Of a stretch of DNA of 64,000 bases, positions 36,221 to 46,602 are shown one piece after another. Every line of letters starts with the position of its first letter. Position 1 is the stretch's first letter. The stretch is from Limonium bicolor (Eukaryota; Streptophyta; Magnoliopsida; Caryophyllales; Plumbaginaceae), in contig CM041783.1 in NCBI GenBank assembly GCA_023374045.1, positions 95,949,298 to 96,013,297 of the forward strand, read 5' to 3'. A program made the position numbers and the translations under genes. The notes under the pieces are model-generated. The model was not told the origin of the DNA, searched no databases, and saw only the letters and a list, made by a program, of their open reading frames with translations.

Positions 36221-36565
36221 CTGGGCCAGATTTAGAACCGGACCCATCACGGTCTATGACATGAAGGACAGGCTGCCTCTGAGGTGCACCCCTTGGAGGT
36301 CCCCGGGATCCCAGTCCCTGTGGTGCCTGCTGGGTCGGTGCATCGCCAGATGCAACCTCCTTGCCTTCCCTCTGCCTGTAGCTTTGGTAGTTCCCTTTTG
36401 GCTTCCCACTCTCTGGGCACTTGTTAGCTGTATGTCCTAGCTTCTGGAAATTGTAGCATTTGATCTCTCTCCCATAGCAATCTTTGCCGGGATGGTCCTG
36501 ATTGCACTTTCTGCACACATAGGCGCGGCCATCGGAGAAGGTTTTGGTGACACCGGAGCTAGAAC
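36221..36565 (-). pseudogene. Gag zinc-knuckle exon of element D
   Basis: It reads SSSGVTKTFSDGRAYV, then CRKCNQDHPGKDC and CYNFQKLGHTANKC, then a Gln/Gly/Pro-rich linker and LHVIDRDGSGSKSGP up to the donor. In the second knuckle the second cysteine is Phe (B has Cys), which should impair metal binding. The exon is otherwise open. Confidence 0.8.
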
Positions 36566-36650
36566 CTGAGGTTAGAGGGTTAGCACATGTGTGCGTGGAT
36601 ATACTAGATATGATACTGATAGGAATATGAATTAGAAATAGAAGTTTTAC
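36566..36650 (-). other. Predicted gag intron 2 of element D
   Basis: Donor CTAAGG|GTAAAA, acceptor AACCTCAG|GTTCT, 85 bp, phase 1 at PKG|S; same position and phase as in B (16077-16163). Confidence 0.65.
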
Positions 36651-36930
36651 CCTTAGGTGGGTATGATCTCAGTGGCTTTGCTGCCACCGGCGCAGATGAA
36701 CCGAGTTGAAGAAGTTCAACCGGTTTGCCCTGCTCAGCATGGGCACTGCTTTCACTTGGGAATTTCTTTTGGGATTGCTGAAAGAAATTTCCCTTCTTCT
36801 TTTTCCAGCTTTTACCCTGGTTCTGCTCCTCAGTACTGGTGTTTTTATTGTTGGCTTTGCGCTTCAGCGCGGTCTCTTCATCCCTTAGTTGGCAAGTGAT
36901 TTCAATGCGAGAAGCCGCGTGATAACACTC
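36651..36930 (-). pseudogene. Gag middle exon of element D
   Basis: Continues gag from the acceptor at 36931 with ECYHAASRIEITCQLRDEE, a Lys/Asn/Gln-rich linker and LRSYPPKG. It corresponds to AINAAAKVEITVQLRDEENA of B. Open in the predicted frame. Confidence 0.7.
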
Positions 36931-37051
36931 CTGAAGTTTCAGGTATTAGCCGGGATTCTCATTTAAGAAGGATAAGGAAAGACTCAAAGAATTCAAGGAA
37001 TTTAAGGAATTCAAGGAATTGAAATGATACTAAGGGTTAACCGATATTTAC
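36931..37051 (-). other. Predicted D-specific gag intron 1
   Basis: Donor CTTCAG|GTAAAT, acceptor AAACTTCAG|GAGTG, 121 bp, phase 0. It contains about four tandem 'ttgaattcc'-type repeats. It is absent from B at the same codon, and the hexamer CTTCAG stands at both ends. Confidence 0.6.
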
Positions 37052-37717
37052 CTGAAGGGAGGTAAATCGAGTGTAGCCCATACCGTACCGAAGGCGATGG
37101 CTCAGACCGCCATAGAAGCGATCGACCAACACCTGGCCGGTGTATCCTAGATCAGGGAGAAGACGGAGAATGGAGGTGAAAGTTTTATAGTACTCATCCA
37201 CAGACATCTTGTTTGTCATCTTCAAGGCGTCCAGCTCTAGCCTTTTCTTAGTTTTTACGTGCTCTGGATAGTACTTGGATCGGAGGATAGCAGCAAAGGA
37301 CTCCCAATCAAAGGTGGGGTCGCTGACATACTCGTGCTTGACTAGTTTCCACCAGTCCATAGCGGCATCCTTGAGGTAGTAAGCAGCTACTCTCACTCGA
37401 ACTCCAGCAGGAGCTTCGAGGGTCTCAAAAGCAGTCTCCATTTCGGAGATATAAGCTTCTAATTTGGCAGGATCGCTCTCGCCTCTAAAACATGGAGGAC
37501 GGAGATCTGCGATGGCCTTTACCCAGTTCACTTCCCTGGGTGGCGGGGGAGGGATTGGTCCCGCTTGGTTCTGTTGGTTTTGCTGGTTTTGTTGCATTGC
37601 TTGAATTACCTGTGGTAGCATCTGCGCTACCGTGGCAGCGACGATCTCAGCTATCGTCTGCGTGCCCGGTCCGTCATTGCCCCCTCCTCTGGGGCGACCT
37701 GGACCTCTTCCTGACAT
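37052..37717 (-). CDS. Gag first exon of element D
   Basis: It is open from MSGRGPGRPRGGGNDG (an upstream ATG at 37732 would add MLHIQ). It has IAEIVAATVAQMLPQ, a poly-Asn/Gln run, PIPPPPPREVNWVKAIADLR, PPCFRGESDPAKLEAYISEM, MDWWKLVKHEY, KYYPEHVKTKKRLELDALK, MSVDEYYKTF and FYGGLSHRLRYGMG, ending at SLQ where the predicted intron 1 begins; without splicing, a stop follows after VNIG. This is a typical chromovirus capsid region, and no lesion is seen. It would form particles and package element RNA with the zinc-knuckle exon. Confidence 0.88.
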
Positions 37718-37928
37718 CTGAATATGTAACATTCACATTAGGCTCCGCAAGATATGACTCAAAGGTCTTGGAATTAAAACAAGGTATCGTTCCTAAGAAC
37801 GTCAAGGGTATCCGTTGTTAACAACGGTAGTTCCTAGTTAGGTTTCTAAGTATCCGTCTTAAGACGGTTGAAATCCTAACTCGGTAATCCCCTATGCTCG
37901 GTAACTAAGGACATCAGAGCGTAACTAC

Positions 37929-37940
37929 GCTCTGATACCA
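37929..37940 (-). other. Primer binding site (tRNA-iMet) of element D
   Basis: TGGTATCAGAGC on the minus strand, five bases from the LTR border at 37946; same layout as A and B. Confidence 0.9.
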
Positions 37941-37945
37941 CTTTT

Positions 37946-40335
37946 TGTAACACCTCAACCGCTAATCCTATGCTTACCGTCCAATCATCCCATAATCCAG
38001 AGTTACTCGCAGCGGAAATACTACTTACTATGGCGGGTGATACAACGCCGCTAACCGCCCATACGGCTAGCTAGGCTTACCTTACTTACAGTCACGGTCT
38101 GATGATCATAGTATACCGAGCTACTATATTACTTACCAAATTACCACATACCAAATACTTACATCAATGTATCACCGAGTATTAAAGTATATTCGATTAC
38201 ATCATTTCTAAGTTCCAAAAGAGTGAGTTTCTACCAGCTACTCATCTATACCGATTCCCATTCTATCAAAATCCAAAAAGGTGTACCCCATGGTACACCG
38301 GCTAATCAAAAAGGCTCTAGCCGTGTACTACTTAGTACACCATTCACAATTCACCAATTACAATCCAAAAGAAATCAAAAGAAACGAGCTCTAACACTTC
38401 CCGGCCTTCATCCTTCTCTTGTACCTGCGTGTAGTAAAAAGGGTGCCCCAAGGGGCTCAGCAAACGCTGCGTATAAACTCCGCATATACCGCGTGCTAGC
38501 TAGGGCACGCCAACTATTGACGTCCACTAAACATGCGATTCATTTTACATACATACATGCTTTACATACATCATACAATCATGCTCAATACATTACACAT
38601 TCCAAGGTAACAATACAATAGCACACATCTTACTACCTTCACAAGGTTAGCCAAATTATGCATCGGGTTAATCGGAATGCTTTACTCTTTTACTCATTAC
38701 TTACTTTTCTTACTTACACTTACTACTTTCTTACTTTACTTACTCATTCTTACTTACTTACTCATACTCAAGTTAAGTCGTCGGGACCTCCGGCCCTGGG
38801 GACTACGCCGTCCCACCTCGGGATTTACTTGACTCACCAATCCGGGATGCTACCCACTTAAGGGATTTGGGCCGCGGACCAGTTTAAGAGTCAGGAATTG
38901 GAGCCAACCTCTCGTGACTCCGCATCCTCACGCGTGGCCAAAACTATATCGGACTTCTACTCATTCCAATTACCAATTTAAGTTAGATTGGTTAGCTTGA
39001 TAGGAATAAGTTAGAAGTTCTCACACAAATAATCGGTCACAATGCAATACATCATACATACACACATTCATTATCATCCATACATTTCATGAATTATACA
39101 AACTAAATTAAAGACAACATACAACACTACATATTCACAAGTAAACATGATAACTCCGATTCGTGCATTATCTTATTTGGTGATCAATTAGCACACAACA
39201 CACAAATCAGAGTAACCAAGATAGCATACGGGGCATGAGGAATCCATACCGTTCACCGTTGTTCGTGTTCCAAACGTCCTTCGGTGTCACAAATCAAATC
39301 CTATGATATACATACTTTGAATGATTAATCTATCTATCATTAACTTAACTCATACTTACTATGTCCTTATACTTCTTACTCCCACACATTACTTACTTTT
39401 TCATTACCTTAAGTTTTATTTTCTTACTTAAGATTGGCATGCTTACATACATGTACATATATATATGTGGGTATACATATATATATATATAATATATATA
39501 TAATTATATTAATTTAAATAAAAAAAAATTTTTGACTGGACCGAATGCAAGTCGGTCGCAAGTCCGGTCCATTCCAGTAGCTCACATTACCTTTTCCTGG
39601 CCCGACCGAACTTGCAAGTCCGGTCGCAAGTTCGGTCCATTCCAGAAGTTCACATTACGGAAATTTTTTTCTGGCCGACCGAACTTGCAAGTCCGGTCGC
39701 GAGTTCGGTCTATTCCAGAAGGTTTCATCGGGAAATTTTTCTGGCTCGACCGAACTTGCAAGTCCGGTCGCAAGTTCGGTCGATTCCAGTAGGTTACAGA
39801 CGGGAGAATTTTCTGGTCCGACCGAACTTGCAAGTCCGGTCGCAAGTTCGGTCCATTCCAGAAGCATTCCCGTCTTGATAAATCTGGGCTCGACCGAACT
39901 TGCAAGTCCGGTCGCAAGTTCGGTCCGGCCCAGTATTTGCATTTTTATTTCTGTTTTCAGTCCTCTCTTTTACCCATTACTTCCCATTGTTCCTACACTT
40001 AATCCCACATGTTTTAACACTAATTAACCCTCCTAATACACCTTAATTCATTCATTAACTCTATTCATTTCTATACTAATTCACACATAATTTTCCAAGT
40101 TTCCCTCAACACTTACACTAGTTTCTTCTCTAGTTGCATTTTGCTACAGATTTTAACATTTACACTCCTCTTCTACATCTCCCTCTTCTATTGAGATTTC
40201 TAACACCTAATGCCTTACAACTACATTAACTATCTCCCTAATATACCCTCTATCTTCTCTAACAAAATCTATTACAACCTATGCCACTCACCTAGTTTTT
40301 AATCTCTTAAGTCCACTAGTTCTAAGTAAATTTTG
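37946..40335 (-). repeat. Element D 5' LTR, inner segment
   Basis: Matches 25209-27615 of the 3' LTR with scattered small differences; interrupted by solo LTR E after 'aagtaaattttg'. It includes the stem at 38050-38071 and the palindromic array 39534-39935. Confidence 0.95.
39534..39935. repeat. Palindromic array in D 5' LTR
   Basis: Six units matching 26800-27205, the first degraded ('accgaatgcaagtcggtcgc'). The fourth and sixth units have the regular 'gtcgcaag' and 'ggtccggcc' where the 3' copy has 'gtcacaag' and 'ggtctggcc'. Confidence 0.9.
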
Positions 40336-43300
40336 TGTAACCCCCTAATACGCACATGATACTAAATGAAATCGCAGCGGAAATAAAACTAAACAGTAAC
40401 TAACGCTTCGGTGTTACAACGCCGCCAACCACCCACGTGGTTGACAAGGCAGAACAATACATTGTACCGGTCTGATGATCAGACTCCCGAGCAATAAAAC
40501 TAAACCATAATTACATCATATACAATACCGGTTTGTACATATACAACCTTCACTGTTAAACATCACTGTAAACTGTCACAACCAAATCCAACAACGCCAC
40601 GGGAGCACAGGCGCATCCCGGGCCAACATCCCAAAAGTATACAAAAGTAAACCTGCACCCTAGGATCTAAAGCCACTCGCTTCTTCGATCCTCATCCTGC
40701 CGTATAAGAAATATGGATCCCCCGAGGGGGTCAGCAACCCTTGGCTGGTATGGCTAACGCGCAGCCCATCGGCTACGGGATGCGCGCAGCTACTTGTCAT
40801 TATAACATGGTATTCAATTATACATATCATAACATAACATGGAGCATGGCATCAATGGTGCATAGCTCAACAACACACACACAGTGGATTTTCACTCCAC
40901 GATAACAACCACAAGGGTCAAATAACATAAGAGCCTAGAGAGTGATTCACTCTCATGTCAAGCTCGTTAAACACACTCATTACCGTTCTGTTAGACGAAC
41001 GAGTAACTTAAGTCACAGATGGTTCGGATTTAGGACCGAACACACCACACAAACACAGGTTCCCACTAAACCGATCATAAGTCAGAATAGGTAAGCTTTG
41101 GAAGAAGTAGCGGGAGATCGAACGCCAAATTAAGGGGAACAATCTTAACAACATAAGAGTCGAATCTGATTCAGATATCTACTCTTAACTTACATGCATG
41201 ACCGGAACCGGATTCCTCACTTCCCAGTTAACACTTGTTAGAAGTTCATAGTGGAACTTAACAACCAACACACAATAGGTGGTAAGTCATGTTAGACACA
41301 CACAAGGGAATTGAGTCACAACATTACGTCACAATAAAATGAACAACTGTAAACTCATTACATGTTTAAATCTTATAACGTTGTAAACACACAGAAAAAC
41401 ATACAACACACAAACCGGTGTAAACCGCTAGACAACAGACTGCAAGAAAACCATACCTTGGTCCTTGCCTCGACTGATTTCCACCTTGAGAGAACCCTAA
41501 ACACATTAGTAATGTCGGTTAATTATTTATTTAACTCCAAACTTACTAAGTATTTAACATGATTGTATGACATGTTTTAATGCCTATCTTACCCTAGGTT
41601 ACCTTCATTATACACCCTAGGGTTAACTACATAAGTCACATTCTTTTCTGTTTTTTTTTTATAAGTTTTGGTCCGACCGACCCACCGTCCGACCACCACT
41701 GGGTCGGACCCTCCCAGTGGCTTTCGGGTCTGAAAAATCTTACCTTGACGACCCATGTCCGACCCAACCTTCTGGGTCGGTCCATTACAGAAACCCTTTT
41801 ACTTCCTCATAAAACATGCCCGTCCGACCCACGTCCGACTCACTCGACTGGGTCGGACCATGTGCGAACATTTCCCTCCTTTGAAATTTGACCGACCGAC
41901 CCATGTCCGACCCACCCTTTTGGGTCGGACCATTACCGAACACTTCCTTAACATCAAACAGAGGCTCGACCGACCCAAAACTGGGTCGGACCCCTGGGTC
42001 GGTCGCCTTCTAAACTTACCCAAACTTTGCCAATCCTTCACCAAACTCCTCCTAAGGCCTCTTAATGCTTCCTAACAACATTTGGTAACCTTACATCCAC
42101 ATACAACATCCATGAAACTCATTTTCTAACTCCTTAAGCCTTTACTTATTTCCTTGTAACAATTCCTTAACACTTATGTTATTTTATACTAGGTTCCAAG
42201 ATGGTGTTTCTCACCTATGGTGACTACTATCCCAAATGTTTTCTCCTTGCTTAACACCATCTCTCAAGCATTATTTCTCACAACCAACTCCTTATGTCAC
42301 TCTTGAAGTTCTTTTTCCAAGTTCACACTTTCTCCTTATTTACCAAAGTTTGCCTAAGTCTTTACTAAGTCCCAAAATGACTTTGGTACATACTAAGATC
42401 TCAAGCTCATGCCTAAGTCCTTATTACATCCTAAATCACCTTAATGCATGTTTCTTACACAAGAACAACACTTAACCACTTCAAATACCTTAACTTATCA
42501 AACCCATTCTAACACTTAGAACTTCACATTTGTTACCCAAATTTTGACATAGGTTCTCCTAGAACATTACTAACCCAAAACACATTGTTTTACCAACAAA
42601 CAACCAAGAACACTAAAAATCCATCAAGTACTTATTATACACAAACTTCACTTACAAAGCACTACATCACAATATAGTGCACAATTTAAATTGCATGGCA
42701 CTTAGGCCCTTAAATGACATGGCTCTTAGGCCCTTAAAATGCACAAATCATAAACACTGAATTTCCACAATATATTTGCCTTTAACTGCAAATACACTCA
42801 ACAACACATATGCCTTTTACTAAGCTCTTGGAAGCACTTTACTAAGTCATTCACCATTGGCTCTTTAGGTAGTTTAATAAGCATTTATGAGCTCATTTCT
42901 CCTAAGGCATTAAAAACATTAGGTTAGTAGATTTACCTCTTTGCAAAATAACTTCTTTCTTGTTTCCTTTAGAAAACCAATAGAGTACTTGATTCTTTGA
43001 CAAGCTCTAAACAATATACAAACATTGAAATGAGTATTCAAGCTATAAGCTCCATCTCATTGTAAACCCTAGTTTTACATTGTTTCAAAAACATTAATGT
43101 AGTGTTTTACCTTGCTCTTTGAAGAGAGTTTGAATATCTAGCAAGAGAGGACTCCACCTAGTCCATGAAGAGTTGGAATGAAGCTAGAACAAAGTCACAT
43201 AAAAAGCTCCTTCAATACATATTTTCGGACATGACAAAAACAAGGAGGAAAGGAAGTTTTTATTTGAGATTCCTTACCTAGAATCCAAGGAGAGTAACAA

Positions 43301-44223
43301 TATGTAAAAATACAAGCTCAAGCTCCTTCAATGGAGAAACTCCATGGCACCGAAATGGTTGTCTTGAAGTTTGGAGAAGATAGAAATGAAGAGCTTGAGG
43401 AGAGGAAGAAGATGGTGTGTTTGTTTTTGATTTGGACAAGTGAGCAAGGTTTTACAAGAGATCAAAGCTTGTGTTTTAATGGTGGTAGTGGTTCTATCGT
43501 GAGAGAACAAAGAAGAAAGGAAGAAGAGAGGTGGGAAACCGTGTGAGCAAGGAAAGGAAATGATGAGATGAGAATGAGATAGAATTTACTTTATGAAGAT
43601 ATTTATACTTATAAAGTAAAAAGGGTACTTAAGTAGTTTACTTATTTTGTTAACAGCTAACAAAGGTGGTGTGTCACCAACCTTAAAAACCGGCCCCAAA
43701 TAGTAGTAGGAGGGTAATATATTTGTTTGTCAATTTAAATACTTATACAAACATATGTTACAAAATAGTATAAAAGTTACTATTCATAAAACAAGGCACA
43801 TAGAAGTGAAATTTTTGATTTCCCCCTAATATAGACACCCAAATGTGATATTATATAGTACACATATATATTTAAGAGTAATGATGGACATCTAGCCATT
43901 CAAAACTCATTTACAAGACAATTTTTCAAAATGTGCTTTAAGACTCCTTAAAGCACATTTTGTGTTTAAACTTGTTTTCAAGCTTGGTTTTCTTTGGGAA
44001 TTGATTTAATATGTTCATTAGTGTATAAATGAGGTCTTGGTAAGTTCATTAGGTCTTAACCAAGTTTATCCCAAGCTTAGAGCACATTTTGGCTCTTATT
44101 GTCTTTAAAGCACATTTTGTGTTTTCTTTGTTTAAACTTGTTTACTAATGTTCTAAGACTCTTTTTAGTCTTAATACACCATGTTTAAGTGTTAAACAAT
44201 ATATTAAGGTTTGGGGTATTTCA
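40336..44223 (-). repeat. Solo LTR E (3888 bp) in the D 5' LTR
   Basis: Borders TGTAACCCCCTAATAC and GTTTGGGGTATTTCA with target duplication TTTTG (40331-40335, 44224-44228). It has the CGCAGCGGAAA module (40373), a stem at 40424-40445 and the palindromic array 41670-42010. There is no internal region, so it is a solo LTR. It is the same family as 1-2129. The frame at 43331-43546 lies in a part shared among LTR families. Confidence 0.93.
41670..42010. repeat. Palindromic array in LTR E
   Basis: Five units of the form GTCCGACCCA ... GTCCGACCCA ... TGGGTCGGAC, followed by 'cattacagaaac' or similar. Here two forward arms meet one inverted arm in most units, the reverse of B, D and F. Confidence 0.85.
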
Positions 44224-44228
44224 TTTTG

Positions 44229-45522
44229 ACATAGTCTCCCCTATATTTTTATACTATCACCTCATTGTTTTCATCCATATTTACATTATCTCACCTGTTT
44301 TCAACAACCAAAATATACAAGCTCCCATATACAATACCAATACTAAAACACTCATAGAAATTCCTGCACTCAACATTAATTCCCAACTATGTTTGTGACA
44401 GTTTTTAATTTTTTACAAAGGTTTAACACACTTGTTTCCTCCTACACATTTCACTACCAATACACTACCATTTAACAATACCAATTTTCACTTCTAAAAA
44501 TCTGTTACATTATACATTACTAACTACACAAGAGAATGTGATTTACCTTGTTGTTTTACTAGCTTCTCCTTTCTTCTTCCTTCTTCTTTCTTCCTCTCTT
44601 TCTCCACCGGTTATAGTACTTCATAAATCTTCCAAAGGTGCAAGTTGTTTGGGATAGCTCAAGAACAAGACTTCTCACTCTCCAAAGAAGCCAAAATCGG
44701 CTTAGAAGAACAAGGAGAATGAGGGCCTTCTAATGGTGGTCTTGAAGCTCCAAATGGGACATACCCATAAAAACGAAAGTTGTTGTTTTCGAATTTTGGA
44801 AAGGTAGAAGTGTAGCTCTTGATGAGGGGATTCCAATGGTGTAGTTTTTATAATTTTTGGAGCAAGTTTGATGGAGTTTCAAGAGGAGAGAAGATGATAT
44901 TTTTGTGGAGCTCTTCAATTCTCCATGGAAATCGCATGGAAGAAGAAAGGAAGAAAAAGAGAGAGTAAGGGTGGGGGTGGGGGATTTACGTGAGAGAGGG
45001 AGATAGAGATGGGAGAGAGAGTGTGAGAGTGTGGGGTAATAAAGTAGTGAGTGTTTACTTTATTAGTTTTGTAGTTTTGTAAATAAGGGAGTGAGTGTGT
45101 GAGGGAGTGTGAGTGAGGGGTCCAAATCGGACATACACACAGCACACACATACATTTTACTTTTTATTTTAAAGGTGGACACATAAGTTTGTGTTATTTA
45201 TGTTTATACCCCACAACTTCCCGTTTTTGACAGTTTTTACTAATTTCTCGTTTTCTTGATTTTATTGGTTCTAAAACTTCACTAATATTTATTAATGATT
45301 ATTTAGTTGACCAAAATTGTTACGAGTCTATTTGACCCGCTTAAAGACACGTTTTTCCCGGTTACCTCGAAAAACGTGCTTTAAGGTTCAGTAATGTTTT
45401 TAAACCGTTTTAAAGATCCGTTTTCTTCGGGATTTGTTCCCTCATGATTATTTAAACTTAATTAAGCTTCTAAATTACTTATTAGCCTAATTAATCACTA
45501 TTTTTAATTACGGGGTATTTCA
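44229..45522 (-). repeat. Element D 5' LTR, outer segment
   Basis: Matches 27616-28906 almost base for base; ends GGGGTATTTCA followed by the TCTTT target duplication. It would hold the element's upstream promoter part. Confidence 0.95.
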
Positions 45523-45527
45523 TCTTT

Positions 45528-46025
45528 CTTATATGTACAAGTTTTAATGTAAGAATGTACATATTTAGTGATTCATACAGGTTTATGTGACCTTCTGTAT
45601 GTTTTTAATGTACATGTTTTTACGCGAGTATGTACATGTTTTAGTGAACATTTGTACAGGTTAGTATGACCATCTGTACAAGTTTTTTTTTTACGTTCTG
45701 TGCACTGTACATGTAAAAATAATTTTTTTTAAAGTTGTCAAAATATATTCATAACTGGTCTTGTTTTGAAGAGCTTGAATTTAGGTGAACAATGATATAA
45801 TTTTTTTTCATTTTAGACATATATTAAAAGTTACAATAATTTAAGTTATTATTATTGTTGTGATAAAGGAAAAAAAAAAAAAAAACTTCAGGCCTCCGCC
45901 GATTTTTTAATTATAAAACCATCCCTCCCTTATTTTCTATTACAAAACCACCACTTCCCTTATTTTCTATTACAAAACCACCCCTTTACAAAATCACCCA
46001 TGGATATAGCCATCTACCTGTAGCC
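45528..46025. mobile_element. Right arm of the split foldback element
   Basis: 45535-45850 is the inverted counterpart of 24940-25200. Outside this, 45880-46000 has an A-run and about 2.5 tandem copies of a roughly 31-base unit ('cccttattttctattac' followed by 'aaaaccacc'). A possible outer end GCTAC (inverted) lies near 46013. There is no coding. Confidence 0.6.
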
Positions 46026-46602
46026 AAAAAATTGGGATATATTTAGTCCTTGTCCATTTTCCTCTAGCTTTCTTGGTCAATTAATGATAGATATAGATAG
46101 GTCAATGTCTTAGGTTAGATCAGAGTTATTCTATTTTGTTTGATTTCTACTAGATGCAAGGCCAACTTTTATCCTGCTAAATTTTCTAAAACCTGGCGTC
46201 CCATAATGCATTTGTAGAGCTATCTTGTCAAAGCCAGAATCTGGTAGGAATGAGTCTCAGCAGAATTCGGCTGACAACCCAGTGGACGGTAATCCTACCA
46301 AAGAGATCAATATCAAGACACTCATGCATTTGCTTGGTTTATGTTTCCTGTTACTACTATTATTTTGCCAGCAACAAGCTCTTCTACAAAGATCAACCCA
46401 TCCTTTTGAATCTAAAGAATCCTCCCCTTCAGCTGAACCATATAAATAGGCAGGTCAAGCAATCAAAGAGCAACAACTTTAACACTTTAGCGGTGTGTCC
46501 ATCCGTATCACAATCCCTAACTCTCTCAATCCACAAGAAAATTTTTCTTTATCCCTCCAAGTACTCTTCCCAGACAAGCAAAAGTATCACAGCCACTGCA
46601 CA
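46026..46602. other. 3' flank of the AspRS gene
   Basis: Downstream (minus strand) of the AspRS stop codon. It should hold the 3' UTR; no poly(A) signal can be fixed with confidence. Open frames at 46225-46675 run antisense and show no protein signature. Confidence 0.6.

Larger units (their letters stand above)
25209..45522 (-). mobile_element. Element D: Tekay-like chromovirus with AlkB domain, containing two nested solo LTRs
   Basis: LTRs 25209-28906 and 37946-45522 (the latter holds solo LTR E) with target duplication TCTTT at 25204-25208 and 45523-45527. Minus-strand order: primer site, gag in three exons, AlkB, protease, RT, RNase H, integrase, chromodomain, polypurine tract. Without insertions the LTRs are about 3.7 kb each. 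Pol needs only two stop reversals and one short frame repair, so D is younger than A and B. Confidence 0.95.
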
